Shown: positions 15,415-24,301, counted from the stretch's first letter. The stretch is 64,000 nt of DNA from Minwuia sp048007105 (GCF_048007105.1 NZ_CP180352.1:1736001-1800000), one strand, 5' to 3'. Made by a program: numbers and translations. Notes: generated by a model not told the origin, from the sequence alone.

Positions 15415-18400
15415 ATGGGCAAGTACGACGACGACGACTGGAAGGACGAGAAGGGTTCGAACGGCTCCGGCGGTTCGAAGGGCTCGAAGTCCTCTGACGG
15501 CTCCAAGGGTTCTGACAGCTCGAAGGGTTCTGACAGCTCGAAGGGTTCGAACGGCTCCGGCGGTTCGAAAGGCTCCAAGGGTTCGGACGGCTCCAAGGGT
15601 TCGGACGGCTCCAAGGGTTCGGACGGCTCGAAGGGCTCCAAATCCTCCGACGGTGCGACCGGTTCGGGCGGCTCCAAGTCCTCCGACGGTTCGACCGGTT
15701 CGGGCGGCTCCAAATCTTCTGACGGTTCCAATGGCTCCGGCGGCTCCAAGTCTTCTGGCGGCTCGAACGGTTCTGACGGTTCGAATGGCTCCGATGGCTC
15801 CAAGGGTTCCAAGTCCTCCGATGGCTCGAATAGTTCCGGCGGTTCGTATGGCTCCGACGGTTCGTACGGCACCGGCGGTTCGAAGGGTTCGGACGGCTCC
15901 GAAGGTTCCTATTGCGATACGGTTCCGGGCGGCGACGACACCACGCCTGGCGGTGGCGATGAAGAGGATTGCGGTTGCGCCGATGACGATTCGATCGATT
16001 TCGACGAATACCTGACCGGCGGCATCGGCGATGACGAGATTCTCGCCGACGGCGGCAATGACACCGTCGAGGGCGGTGCAGGCAACGATCTGATCTTCGG
16101 CGGCAAGGGCGACGACACCCTGTTCGGCGACGGTGGCGCGGCTGTCACCGGCGAAACCGCCCTGTCCCAGGGTGCGGACGGCACCTGGGACGTTGCCGGC
16201 CTCGGCGAGATCACCATCACCATGGACTATCTCGGCGGTTCCGCCGATTTCGGTTCCAGCTTCGGCTTCTATCTGGCGGACGGCAGCGGCACCCCGGTCT
16301 CCGGCCAGATCGTCAAGGCGAACGTCAAGACTTCCGATGCGGCCGAAGGCGCCGACGTCTTCACCTTCACGCTCGACGCTGCCGCCCTCGGCGGCGCCTC
16401 GAAGCTCGGCTTCTTCCTGATCCCCAATGGCGGCAATCTCAATCCGGACCTCGCCGACGGCGACGCAGTGACCTTTGCCGACAACGGCAGCGGCGAGCTG
16501 CAGGCCCTCGACGGCGGCGTGCCGGTGGCGGCTGCCGGCGGCCATGGTCCGGTCTTCTTCTCGGGCCAGGCGCTCAACGGCGACGGCCTCGACCACGAGA
16601 CCGACAATGAACTGGGCGGCAACTCGAACTGGGAAGACCTGGAGAACGGCGGCGACGGCGACTTCAACGACGTCAACTGGCAGATCGACATCGTCACCCC
16701 GAACACCGGTTCGTTCGACGACACCATCAACGGCGATTGCGGCGACGACGTCATCGACGGCCAGCAGGGCAATGACGTCCTGAACGGCGGCGACGGCTAC
16801 GACACCGTCCAGGGCGGCGACGGCAACGACGTGCTGTCCGGCGGCCGAGATGCGGACGTGCTGGACGGCGGCGCGGGCATCGATACCGCCGACTATTCCG
16901 GCGCGCAGGGCACGGTGCTGGCCAGCCTGCATCACGGCATTGCCGAGAAGGACGGTGATGGCGGGATCGACAGCCTCGAGAACATCGAGAACCTGAACGG
17001 CTCGGCCTTCAACGACAGCCTGTTCGGCAATTCGGGCGCCAACGTCATCAATGGCGGCGATGGCAACGACACCATCGACGGCTTCGGCGGCGCCGACACC
17101 ATCGACGGCGGCGCCGGCGCGAACACCGTCAGCTTCCAGAGCGCCGGCGGCGGCATCGTCGCGGCGCTGCAGAACAACCGCTTCGTGGATGCCGACGCCA
17201 ACGAGGGCGTGCTCAACGGCGTCCAGGGCGTGTGGGGTTCCGACTTCGACGACACGATCACGGGCGATCTTGGCGACAACACGCTGGTTGGCGGCGGCGG
17301 CAATGACGATCTCCGCGGCCTCGACGGCAACGACCTGATGTTCGGCGACGGTACTGCGAACGGCTACGGCGACGGCAACACGCTGATCGTGAACGCCCAC
17401 GGTTCGCCGCTGGACGGAATCTTCCCCGAGATGCAGGTCTCTGTCGGCGGCGTCGTGGTCGGCACCGTGACCGTGACCCAGTCGCTGACGGCCTACGCCT
17501 TCGACATCTCCGGCCTGACCGACATCGAGCGTGCGGGCGAAGTCCGGATCGACTTCCTGAACGACGCCTGGGACGAGATCACCCACGAGAATTCCTTCGG
17601 CCCTGATTGCGACGAGGACCGCAATCTCTTCGTCGAATTGATCGAGTTCAACGGCGCGACCACCGACGCATCCGAAGGCGAGCTGACCTACGATCCGGCG
17701 CAGTTCCGGGGCTACCAGAGCGGCGCGGCCAATTTCGATGCCGCCGACATCGAGACCGAACTGAACGACGAAGGCGGCGACCGCCCGAACGGCGGCAACG
17801 TCTATACCGGCGCGGTGATCTTCGCGGCCCTGCCGGTGCTGGTCGATGACGGCTTCCCCAACAACGACTTCGTCGGCGGCGGCGACGGTGACGACACCCT
17901 TTTCGGCGGCGTAGGAAGCGACTGGGTCTTCGGCGGCAACGGCTTCGATCTGCTGTTCGGCGGCGCCGGCAACGACACGGTCTGCGGCTTCGACGATGAC
18001 GACACCGTCTTTGGCGGCTGGGGCGACGATTTCGTCGAAGGCAATGCGGGCAACGACACCGTCTATGGCGGCTTCGGCAATGACCGCGTGGCCGGCAACG
18101 AAGGTGACGACATCCTCTATGGCGAGGAAGGCGACGACGACATCAATGCCGCCGAGGGCGACGACCTGGTCTATGGCGGCATCGGCAACGACACGGTCGA
18201 GGCCGGCGACGGTGCCGACACGGTCAATGGCGAGGATGGCGACGACCTGCTGGAAGGCAATGGCGGCGACGACCTGCTGTTCGGCGGCACGGGCAACGAC
18301 TCGCTGGTCGGCGAGGCCGGCAACGACGTTCTGGACGGCGGCATCGGCAACGACACGCTGAAGGGCGGTCTGGGCCTCGACACCCTTCTGGGCGGCGACG

Positions 18401-19821
18401 GCAACGACTTCCTGGATGGCGGCGAGGACGATGACAGCCTCTTCGGCGGCGCGGGCGTCGACACACTCCGCGGCAGCGCCGGTGCGGACAATCTCGACGG
18501 CGGCGAGGGCGACGACCTGGTCAAGGGCGACGACGGCAACGACACCGTCGCCGGCGGCGCGGGCAATGACTTCGTTTCCGGCGGCGAGGGCGACGACGAG
18601 GTCTCCGGCGGCGACGGCAACGACAAGCTGGAAGGCAACAACGGCAACGACCTTGTCGATGGCGGTGACGGCGACGACACCGTGCGCGGTCACAACGGCG
18701 CCGACACCATCCTGGGCGGCCTCGGCGCCGACTTCATGGAAGGCGGCGCCGGAAACGACCGGGCCGAGGGCGGCGCGGGCAACGACGTGATCCGCGGTGA
18801 CAGCGGCGTCGACGAGTTGTTCGGCGACGATGGCGACGACGTGCTGCGCGGCGGCAGCGACGGCGACTTCCTGTTTGGCGGTCTGGGCGCCGACTTCATG
18901 GTGGCCGACGGCGGCGATGACCGTGTCGAGGGCGGCGAGGGCGACGATTTCCTGCGAGGCTCCGGCGGCAACGACACGCTGCTGGGCGGCGAGGGCGCCG
19001 ACAATCTGCGCGGCAACAACGGCAACGACGAACTGCACGGCGAGGACGGCGACGACTTCGCCGACGGCGAGGATGGCGACGACACCATTTTCGGCGGCCT
19101 GGGCGACGACGTCCTGCGCGGCAATGACGGCATCGACTCGATCGAGGGCGGCGAAGGCAACGACCAGCTGCGCGGCGGACTGGACGGCGACTTCCTGTTC
19201 GGCGGCGAAGGCAACGACTTCATCAACGCCGATGGCGGCGACGACTTCATCGATGGTGGCGACGGCGACGACGAACTGTTCGGCGCGGGCGCCAACGACA
19301 CCATCTTCGGCGGCGCCGGCAACGACAAGATCCGCGGCCAGGTGGGCGCGGACGAACTCGACGGCGGCGCGGGCGACGACTTCATCACCGGCGATCAGGG
19401 CGACGACCGCATCTTCGGCGGCGACGGCAATGACGATCTGCGCGGCAATGTCGGCTTCGACACGCTGAATGGCGGCAACGGTTCCGACACCATGTTGGGC
19501 GGCGCGAACCAGAAGGACTTCTACGAGTTCGCCCGCCGCACCGACCTGGAAGCCAATGACGATCAGATCATCGATTTCGGCGCCGGCAACGTGCTCGATA
19601 TCCTGGGCGTCGACGACCGCTCCGAACTCGGTTTCGAGAACCTCGGCGGCGGCGTGGTGCGCATCAGCTTCCTGGACGGCAACGGCACGATCACCTTCGA
19701 CAGCTCGGCCGTCACCGACGTCAATCTGGTTGGCGGGTCGACCCAGGCCTTCGCACTGGCCCAGAACGGCGGCGGCGTCGACTTCTTCGACGATGAGAAC
19801 AACCTCTTGTTCACCATCTGA
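15415..19821 (+). CDS. Large RTX (hemolysin-type Ca-binding repeat) protein with Gly-Ser-X head, probable type I-secreted
   Basis: A 1468-residue acidic protein. Residues 14-166 are a (Gly/Ser)-Ser-X tripeptide repeat; 195-240 hold the first RTX nonapeptides; 241-433 form a beta-rich module ending in SNWEDLENGGDGDFNDVNW, which matches DUF4114; 434-650 are more RTX repeats; 655-760 resemble a Ca-dependent carbohydrate-binding module (CBM60-like; LIVNAHGS at the start, DRNLFVELIEFNG at the end); about 820-1365 are near-continuous GGxGNDxLxG repeats; and the last 100 residues are a glycine-poor cap with the motif DQIIDFGAGN, typical of type I secretion substrates. There is no N-terminal signal peptide. 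The likely role is a Ca-folded cell-surface or matrix protein. The ATG at 15415 is preferred because 40 extra upstream residues look non-coding. No T1SS genes are in the window. Confidence 0.88.
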   Translation: MGKYDDDDWKDEKGSNGSGGSKGSKSSDGSKGSDSSKGSDSSKGSNGSGGSKGSKGSDGSKGSDGSKGSDGSKGSKSSDGATGSGGSKSSDGSTGSGGSKSSDGSNGSGGSKSSGGSNGSDGSNGSDGSKGSKSSDGSNSSGGSYGSDGSYGTGGSKGSDGSEGSYCDTVPGGDDTTPGGGDEEDCGCADDDSIDFDEYLTGGIGDDEILADGGNDTVEGGAGNDLIFGGKGDDTLFGDGGAAVTGETALSQGADGTWDVAGLGEITITMDYLGGSADFGSSFGFYLADGSGTPVSGQIVKANVKTSDAAEGADVFTFTLDAAALGGASKLGFFLIPNGGNLNPDLADGDAVTFADNGSGELQALDGGVPVAAAGGHGPVFFSGQALNGDGLDHETDNELGGNSNWEDLENGGDGDFNDVNWQIDIVTPNTGSFDDTINGDCGDDVIDGQQGNDVLNGGDGYDTVQGGDGNDVLSGGRDADVLDGGAGIDTADYSGAQGTVLASLHHGIAEKDGDGGIDSLENIENLNGSAFNDSLFGNSGANVINGGDGNDTIDGFGGADTIDGGAGANTVSFQSAGGGIVAALQNNRFVDADANEGVLNGVQGVWGSDFDDTITGDLGDNTLVGGGGNDDLRGLDGNDLMFGDGTANGYGDGNTLIVNAHGSPLDGIFPEMQVSVGGVVVGTVTVTQSLTAYAFDISGLTDIERAGEVRIDFLNDAWDEITHENSFGPDCDEDRNLFVELIEFNGATTDASEGELTYDPAQFRGYQSGAANFDAADIETELNDEGGDRPNGGNVYTGAVIFAALPVLVDDGFPNNDFVGGGDGDDTLFGGVGSDWVFGGNGFDLLFGGAGNDTVCGFDDDDTVFGGWGDDFVEGNAGNDTVYGGFGNDRVAGNEGDDILYGEEGDDDINAAEGDDLVYGGIGNDTVEAGDGADTVNGEDGDDLLEGNGGDDLLFGGTGNDSLVGEAGNDVLDGGIGNDTLKGGLGLDTLLGGDGNDFLDGGEDDDSLFGGAGVDTLRGSAGADNLDGGEGDDLVKGDDGNDTVAGGAGNDFVSGGEGDDEVSGGDGNDKLEGNNGNDLVDGGDGDDTVRGHNGADTILGGLGADFMEGGAGNDRAEGGAGNDVIRGDSGVDELFGDDGDDVLRGGSDGDFLFGGLGADFMVADGGDDRVEGGEGDDFLRGSGGNDTLLGGEGADNLRGNNGNDELHGEDGDDFADGEDGDDTIFGGLGDDVLRGNDGIDSIEGGEGNDQLRGGLDGDFLFGGEGNDFINADGGDDFIDGGDGDDELFGAGANDTIFGGAGNDKIRGQVGADELDGGAGDDFITGDQGDDRIFGGDGNDDLRGNVGFDTLNGGNGSDTMLGGANQKDFYEFARRTDLEANDDQIIDFGAGNVLDILGVDDRSELGFENLGGGVVRISFLDGNGTITFDSSAVTDVNLVGGSTQAFALAQNGGGVDFFDDENNLLFTI
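15454..15912 (+). repeat. Coding tandem repeat encoding (Gly/Ser)-Ser-X triplets
   Basis: Fifty-one consecutive triplets follow the pattern Gly(or Ser)-Ser-X, with X mainly Lys, Asp, Gly, Asn or Tyr. The DNA is a degenerate 9/18-bp tandem repeat; the 18-bp unit encoding SKGSDG recurs almost unchanged around 15570-15635. The X position alternates Lys and Asp, so the segment is close to charge-balanced. The Gly-every-third pattern recalls collagen-like repeats but contains no proline. Confidence 0.85.
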
Positions 19822-19859
19822 TGGTTGACTACATAAATATGAGGAAAGTGGAGGTCCCG

Positions 19860-20042
19860 ATGACCGAGCAAGCCGAGAAGAAGACCAGCATGACGCGCCG
19901 CGCTGCGCTGACGCGTCTGGGTCTTGGCGCGGCGGCCATCTATGCCGCGCCGACCGTGACGCGCCTCGACACCGCGAAGGCAGCGTTCCCGTCGCAGTGC
20001 CCGCCGACCCGGCCCGCCTGCGGTCAGCAGCCCCAGCCCTGA
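19860..20042 (+). CDS. Small twin-arginine signal peptide protein following the RTX gene
   Basis: A 60-residue protein. The N-terminus has a Tat-like motif (MTRRAALTRLG) followed by a weakly hydrophobic stretch (LGLGAAAIYAAPTVTRL) and a likely cleavage after AKA, which would release a peptide of about 19 residues containing CPPTRPAC and a Gln/Pro tail. The ATG at 19860 is chosen for its excellent GGAGG site 5 nt upstream (19850-19854); a TGATG overlap with the RTX stop at 19821 has no ribosome site. It shares a transcript with the RTX gene and ends 26 bp before a strong terminator. No function is recognised. An anchoring or accessory role for the RTX protein is speculative. Confidence 0.65.
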   Translation: MTEQAEKKTSMTRRAALTRLGLGAAAIYAAPTVTRLDTAKAAFPSQCPPTRPACGQQPQP

Positions 20043-20068
20043 CGACTGGACACATTCGAGTTTGAAGC

Positions 20069-20092
20069 GGCCTCCGGAGCGATCCGGGGGCC
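20069..20092 (+). terminator. Intrinsic terminator of the RTX operon
   Basis: A 10-bp stem (GGCCTCCGGA / TCCGGGGGCC, one G-T pair) closes a GNRA tetraloop GCGA and is followed by GTTTCCGTTCC. It lies 26 bp after the small Tat-peptide stop and before the convergent EamA gene. The T-run is short. Confidence 0.8.
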
Positions 20093-20113
20093 GTTTCCGT
20101 TCCGGGGCACGCG

Positions 20114-21022
20114 TCAGGCGGCGAGCACGATCAGCAGGATCGCGGCCACGATCATGCCGGTCCCCAGCAACTCGGTCGCCTTCACCTTCTCCTTGAAGAC
20201 CACCACGCTGGCGAAGAAGGTGAAGACAAGCTCGATCTGTCCAAGGGCGCGGACATACGCGGCGTTCTGGACCGCGAAGGCGGTGAACCAGCAGACCGAA
20301 CAGAGCATCCCCGACAGGCCGACAGGCGCGGCCCGTCGCCATTCCTTGAGGACACGCCCGAGTTCGGCGCGGTCGAACAGCAGGAACCACGCTCCCATCA
20401 TCGCCGTCTGCATGGCCAGCGCCACGGCCAGCGCGAAGGAGGCGGCGAGAACGAAGTGGGGGCTTTCCAGGGCCAGGATCGCGCCGCGGTAGAAGACCGA
20501 CGATGCACCGAGCAGGGCGGCGCACAGAATGCCGACGGCCGTGGCGCGGTCGCCCAGACCCCGCAGCAGCCCCATCGGCGTCATCCGCGTCTCGGTGAAC
20601 GACAGGATCATGGTGCCCAGTGCGCCGATGGCGATGGCAAGCAGGGCCCACGGGCCGACCGTGTCGCCCAGCAGGATTGCGCCCAGGGCCGCAACCAGCA
20701 CGACTTCGAGCTTCGAGAATGTGGTCCCGACGGCGAAGCTGCGGAAGGAAAAGAGCCAGAGCAGCACGACCGTGAACAGGATCTGCGACAGGCCGCCGAG
20801 GGCGCAGTAGAGCAGGAACAACCCGTTGGCCGGCGGCAGCTTCTCGCCGCCGAAGCTCACCAGGCCCCAGAGATAGAGCGCCGCCAGCGGCAGGGCATAG
20901 AGGAAGCGCGAATAGGCCGCGCCGGCGGTCGACAGACGGCCCTTGATCGCCTTCTGAAGCGCCGAACGCAAATTCTGCAGGAACGCGGCCGCAATCGTGA
21001 CCGGAATCCAGAGCGCGATCAT
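20114..21022 (-). CDS. EamA/DMT superfamily inner-membrane transporter
   Basis: A 302-residue polytopic membrane protein with about ten hydrophobic helices in two repeated halves, as in drug/metabolite transporters (for example LGGLSQILFTVVLLWLFSF and the C-terminal IELVFTFFASVVVFKEK followed by ELLGTGMIVAAILLIVL). The conserved helix pair 'EVVLVAALGAILLGD' and 'ELVFTFFASVVVFKEK' marks the EamA repeats. The start at 21022 has GGGAGGAGAG 10 nt upstream. The substrate is unknown; family members export amino acids, nucleobases or lipids. It lies 48 bp downstream of rnpB on the same strand. Confidence 0.82.
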   Translation of the reverse strand: MIALWIPVTIAAAFLQNLRSALQKAIKGRLSTAGAAYSRFLYALPLAALYLWGLVSFGGEKLPPANGLFLLYCALGGLSQILFTVVLLWLFSFRSFAVGTTFSKLEVVLVAALGAILLGDTVGPWALLAIAIGALGTMILSFTETRMTPMGLLRGLGDRATAVGILCAALLGASSVFYRGAILALESPHFVLAASFALAVALAMQTAMMGAWFLLFDRAELGRVLKEWRRAAPVGLSGMLCSVCWFTAFAVQNAAYVRALGQIELVFTFFASVVVFKEKVKATELLGTGMIVAAILLIVLAA

Positions 21023-21069
21023 CCGCCGTCCTCTCTCCTCCCGAGCCGGCGGCCGGTGCGCATGCGGGC

Positions 21070-21452
<383 letters not shown>

Positions 21453-21484
21453 GAACCGCTGATTACGCCGGGCCGGGGCCGCCG

Positions 21485-22402
21485 TCAAATCTTCGACGGA
21501 CCCTCCTCGGTCTTCAGCCCCTGGGTGATCTCGACCAGCCAGTCCTGAAAGGCCTTCAGGCGCGGGCGCGACTCCCTGCCCTGCGGATAGACCAGGTAGT
21601 AGCCGCTCTCGACTGGCAGGTGATATGCGAAGGGCTCGATCAGCGTGCCCGCTTCCAGTTCGCCCCGGACCAGGCCCGGATTGGCCGGGACCACACCCAG
21701 GCCCTGCAGCGCGCCCTGGACGGCCAGGTTGGTGCTCTCCAGCTTGTGACCACGGTCGGGATCGACGCTGGTCTCGCCGACGGCGGTGAGCCACTGCCGC
21801 CAGTTGTCCGGGCGGTTGATGTCGTGCAGCAACTGATAGTGTTTCAGATCGGCGGGCGTCTTCAGCCCCGGGCCGGTCTCCAGCAGCTTCGGGCTGCAGA
21901 CCGGCACGATCTCCTCGGTCATCAGCAGGTGCGCCGTCAGCCCCGGCCAGCTGCCGGTGCCGAAACGGACGGCGGCGTCGGCGGCCGACTGGCGGAAGTC
22001 GATGACCTCGACATTCGTGGTCATCCGGACCTCGATTTCCGGATGGCGCTGCTGGAAGTCGCTGATCCGCGGCAGCAGCCAGCGTATGGCGAAGGTGGGC
22101 AGCACGTTGATCGTCAGCGCGCCGAGGGAATCCGACTGTTTCAGCTCCTCGGTCGCCTCGTTCATGCGGTCGAAGGCCTGGCGCAGGGCGGGGTAATACC
22201 GCGCGCCGGCATCGGTCAGCACGACCTTGCGCCCGCGCCGGTCGAACAGCGACACGCCGACCTGGTCCTCCAGCCCCTTGATCTGATGGCTGATCGCCGA
22301 CGGGGTGAGGTTCAGTTCGTCGGCGGCGCGGGCGAAGCTGAGATGGCGGGCGGCCGCTTCGAAGGCTCTGAGCGCGTTCAGCGGCGGAAGACGGCGTGGC
22401 AT
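21485..22402 (-). CDS. LysR-type transcriptional regulator, GcvA-like
   Basis: A 305-residue LTTR. The N-terminal winged helix (RRLPPLNALRAFEAAARH, then SFARAADELNLTPSAISHQI) is of the GcvA/AmpR subgroup, and the C-terminal effector domain begins around residue 92 (GALTINVLPTFAIRWLLPRI). Members with this N-terminus often regulate a divergent or nearby amino-acid or beta-lactamase gene. The divergent neighbour here is a 63-residue orphan with its own promoter, which makes it a candidate target. The gene ends 33 bp before rnpB on the same strand. Confidence 0.9.
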   Translation of the reverse strand: MPRRLPPLNALRAFEAAARHLSFARAADELNLTPSAISHQIKGLEDQVGVSLFDRRGRKVVLTDAGARYYPALRQAFDRMNEATEELKQSDSLGALTINVLPTFAIRWLLPRISDFQQRHPEIEVRMTTNVEVIDFRQSAADAAVRFGTGSWPGLTAHLLMTEEIVPVCSPKLLETGPGLKTPADLKHYQLLHDINRPDNWRQWLTAVGETSVDPDRGHKLESTNLAVQGALQGLGVVPANPGLVRGELEAGTLIEPFAYHLPVESGYYLVYPQGRESRPRLKAFQDWLVEITQGLKTEEGPSKI

Positions 22403-22476
22403 CGGCGGCCTTTTCGCGGTTGCAACAATTGCATGATCAATGAGTTCTGTTCATCAATCTGGTGAGAAATGATCTT

Positions 22477-22505
22477 TTGTCAATATCGCTGACCTATCCC
22501 ATATT
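22477..22505 (+). promoter_or_regulatory. Sigma-70-like promoter for the 63-aa protein gene
   Basis: TTGTCA (22477-22482), a 17-bp spacer and CATATT (22500-22505) give a good promoter, with a predicted start near 22512 and a leader of about 60 nt. It lies in an AT-rich gap shared with the divergent LysR gene, whose regulator could act here. Confidence 0.55.
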
Positions 22506-22572
22506 CGCATCCAAGGACATGACGGACACGGCCCGAGGACAGACCGCTTCCGTAGCTTGATGGAGAAGTGAA

Positions 22573-22764
22573 ATGGAATATCGCTCCTACGATATCAACA
22601 AGATCAATGACCTGAACCGCACGGTCATCGAAGATCAGGTTCAGCTCGACGTCGCGATGGCGAATGTCGACTACTACATCCGCCGCGGCAAGGCGGAGCG
22701 TGCGCAGACGACGCTGGCCGGCCTCCGGTCCGTCCGCCGCGCGATCTCCGGGCTGTTTGCCTGA
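22573..22764 (+). CDS. Hypothetical 63-residue helical protein
   Basis: A small soluble protein with no recognised family. It is predicted to form two helices: residues 10-37 (INDLNRTVIEDQVQLDVAMA then NVDYYIRRG) and 38-63 (KAERAQTTLAGLRSVRRAIS). The N-terminus is acidic/polar, the C-terminus basic, and there is no cysteine or signal peptide. The ATG has a strong GGAGAAG site 5-8 nt upstream, and a good promoter precedes it. The stop is 3 bp from the convergent amidase stop. Compact size, good translation signals and a divergent LysR gene suggest a real regulatory or adaptor protein, but no function can be assigned. Confidence 0.7.
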   Translation: MEYRSYDINKINDLNRTVIEDQVQLDVAMANVDYYIRRGKAERAQTTLAGLRSVRRAISGLFA

Positions 22765-22767
22765 TCT

Positions 22768-23499
22768 CTACTCATCGAACATGGCGGCCGCGATTTCGCA
22801 GATGCGAGAGGCAGTCGCCAGATCCAGCCGGCCGGAAAGCCCTCCCGGCAGGTAGTGACGCTGAAAGGCAAGGATGACGGCGCCGGAGAGATCCGGCGCC
22901 GTCGTGCTTTGCAGGCCGTAGCCGATACGCGTCAGCGCGGCCATCGCCTCGTCCTCCGAAGCCGGCGCCCCGCCGGTCTCCGCCCATGTGCCATGGCCGG
23001 CTGCGGCAAGGGCGGCCCAGGGGAAAAGTTCGCCCGGGTCTTCCTTGCGTTCCGGGGCCACGTCCGAATGGCCGAGTATCCGCCTGTTCGGCACATCGTG
23101 GCGCGTTCGGATGCCGTCCAGTAGCCGGGTCAGCGCAGCGATCTGGGGCGGCGGAAACGGGCGGTATCCGAACTCGTGACCGGGATTCTGCAATTCGATG
23201 CCGATGGAGATGGCGTTGATGTCGGTCTCGCCGGCCCAGCGGCCGACCCCGGCATGCCAGGCGCGGTCGTTCTCGCCGACCATCCGGTGAACTGCCCCGT
23301 CTTCCTCGATCAGGTAATGCGCGGACACCTTCGCCGCCGGATCGCAGAGCCGGTCCAGAGACTCGGCGGCCGACTGCATCCCCGTATAGTGAATCAGGAT
23401 CATGTCGACGGCGCGGCCACGGCGGCTGTCGAAGTTGGGCGATGGCCGCTCGATCAGGACGGGATCAGCCAAGCCCCCGGATCCGGCTGATCTGGTCAT
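22768..23499 (-). CDS. N-acetylmuramoyl-L-alanine amidase, AmpD/Amidase_2 type
   Basis: About 243 residues. The Amidase_2 zinc-amidase domain starts at ERPSPNFDSRRG, with zinc His in ILIHYTGM, the substrate-side VSAHYLIEEDG and AWHAGVGRW, and the C-terminal zinc segment RILGHSDVAPERKEDPG. A short helical peptidoglycan-binding-like region follows. The enzyme cleaves the amide between MurNAc or anhydroMurNAc and the stem peptide in wall recycling. No clear signal peptide is present, which suits cytoplasmic AmpD. The start is uncertain: ATG at 23499 is used, but a TTG at 23472 matches family length better and overlaps the upstream gene by only 8 bp. Confidence 0.87.
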   Translation of the reverse strand: MTRSAGSGGLADPVLIERPSPNFDSRRGRAVDMILIHYTGMQSAAESLDRLCDPAAKVSAHYLIEEDGAVHRMVGENDRAWHAGVGRWAGETDINAISIGIELQNPGHEFGYRPFPPPQIAALTRLLDGIRTRHDVPNRRILGHSDVAPERKEDPGELFPWAALAAAGHGTWAETGGAPASEDEAMAALTRIGYGLQSTTAPDLSGAVILAFQRHYLPGGLSGRLDLATASRICEIAAAMFDE

Positions 23500-24217
23500 A
23501 GGCGGCATTGATCTTGGCCAGCTTCTCGTTGGCCACGGCGATGAACTCCTCCGGCATGCCCTGGGCCATGGCGCGGTCGGGATGGTTCTTCTTGATCAGT
23601 TCGCGATAGGCCGACTTCACCTGGGCGTCGGTGGCCGAGGAATCGATGCCGAGCACCGTGTAGGGATCCTCTTCGTCCGGGCCAAGATAGGTCGCGTGGA
23701 GGCGCCGGTAGTCGGCGTCGCTGAGACCGAAGATGCCGGCCACCGATTTCAGGAAGGCGACCTCGTCGGGGTGGATCACGTTGTCGGCGCGGGCGATATG
23801 CATCAGCCCGGCCATCAGGTCCTCCAGCACCTCGGGGTCCTGTCGGAACATGTCGGCGATCTGACGGGCGTAGGGCTCGAAGCCGGTCGCGTCCTGCTTG
23901 GCCTGGTTGAAGACGCGGGCGACGTTCTTCAACTCGTCCTCGGGGACCTGGAAGACCTCCCGGAAGGCCTCGATCTCGTCCGAGGTGACGACGCCGTCCG
24001 CCTTGGCCATCTTCGCGCCGAGCACGATGACGCCGATGGTGAAGGCGATCTGCTTGGTGCCGGCGGGGCGGCCATCCTCGACGCGGGAGGCGTGTTCCTC
24101 GTCGCTCTCCCGGACGCGGTCGACGGCGTGTCCGGCGATGCCGCCGATCAATGCGCCGATCGGTCCGCCGAAGGCGAAGCCGATGCCGCCGCCGATCAAT
24201 TTGCCCCAGATGCTCAT
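23465..24217 (-). CDS. TerB-DnaJ domain co-chaperone, DjlA-like
   Basis: A 250-residue protein. The N-terminus has a Gly-rich hydrophobic segment (IGGGIGFAFGGPIGALIGG) that may anchor it to the membrane as in DjlA. The central domain is TerB-like (about 60-170; acidic and helical, with GVVTSDEIEAF and HPDEVAFLKSV). A J-domain closes the protein, with the HPD tripeptide in KKNHPDRAM (about 220-228). DjlA-type proteins stimulate DnaK at the membrane. The gene directly precedes the amidase and overlaps it slightly, a pairing often seen in Alphaproteobacteria. Confidence 0.88.
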   Translation of the reverse strand: MSIWGKLIGGGIGFAFGGPIGALIGGIAGHAVDRVRESDEEHASRVEDGRPAGTKQIAFTIGVIVLGAKMAKADGVVTSDEIEAFREVFQVPEDELKNVARVFNQAKQDATGFEPYARQIADMFRQDPEVLEDLMAGLMHIARADNVIHPDEVAFLKSVAGIFGLSDADYRRLHATYLGPDEEDPYTVLGIDSSATDAQVKSAYRELIKKNHPDRAMAQGMPEEFIAVANEKLAKINAAYDQISRIRGLG

Positions 24218-24301
24218 TCGTTGCCGTGCCTGTCCGCTCGCATCCGCAACATAGCCAATATTCTCATTTCACAACAGAATTAGCCCGTCAGGGTTCCGCG
24301 G

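Noticed and set aside
15568..15640. Short tandem repeats that might suggest a CRISPR array
   Set aside because: The 18-bp units are contiguous, in frame and encode Ser-Lys-Gly-Ser-Asp-Gly; there are no spacers or cas genes.
15415..19821. RTX protein as a hemolysin toxin
   Set aside because: There is no hydrophobic pore domain, acylation site region or adjacent hlyC/B/D; the extra modules look polysaccharide-binding.
15379..20055. A 1558-codon open frame on the minus strand opposite the RTX gene
   Set aside because: It is the shadow of Gly-Asp repeats in a GC-rich gene; the translation is Val/Ala-rich low complexity with no ribosome site or family match.
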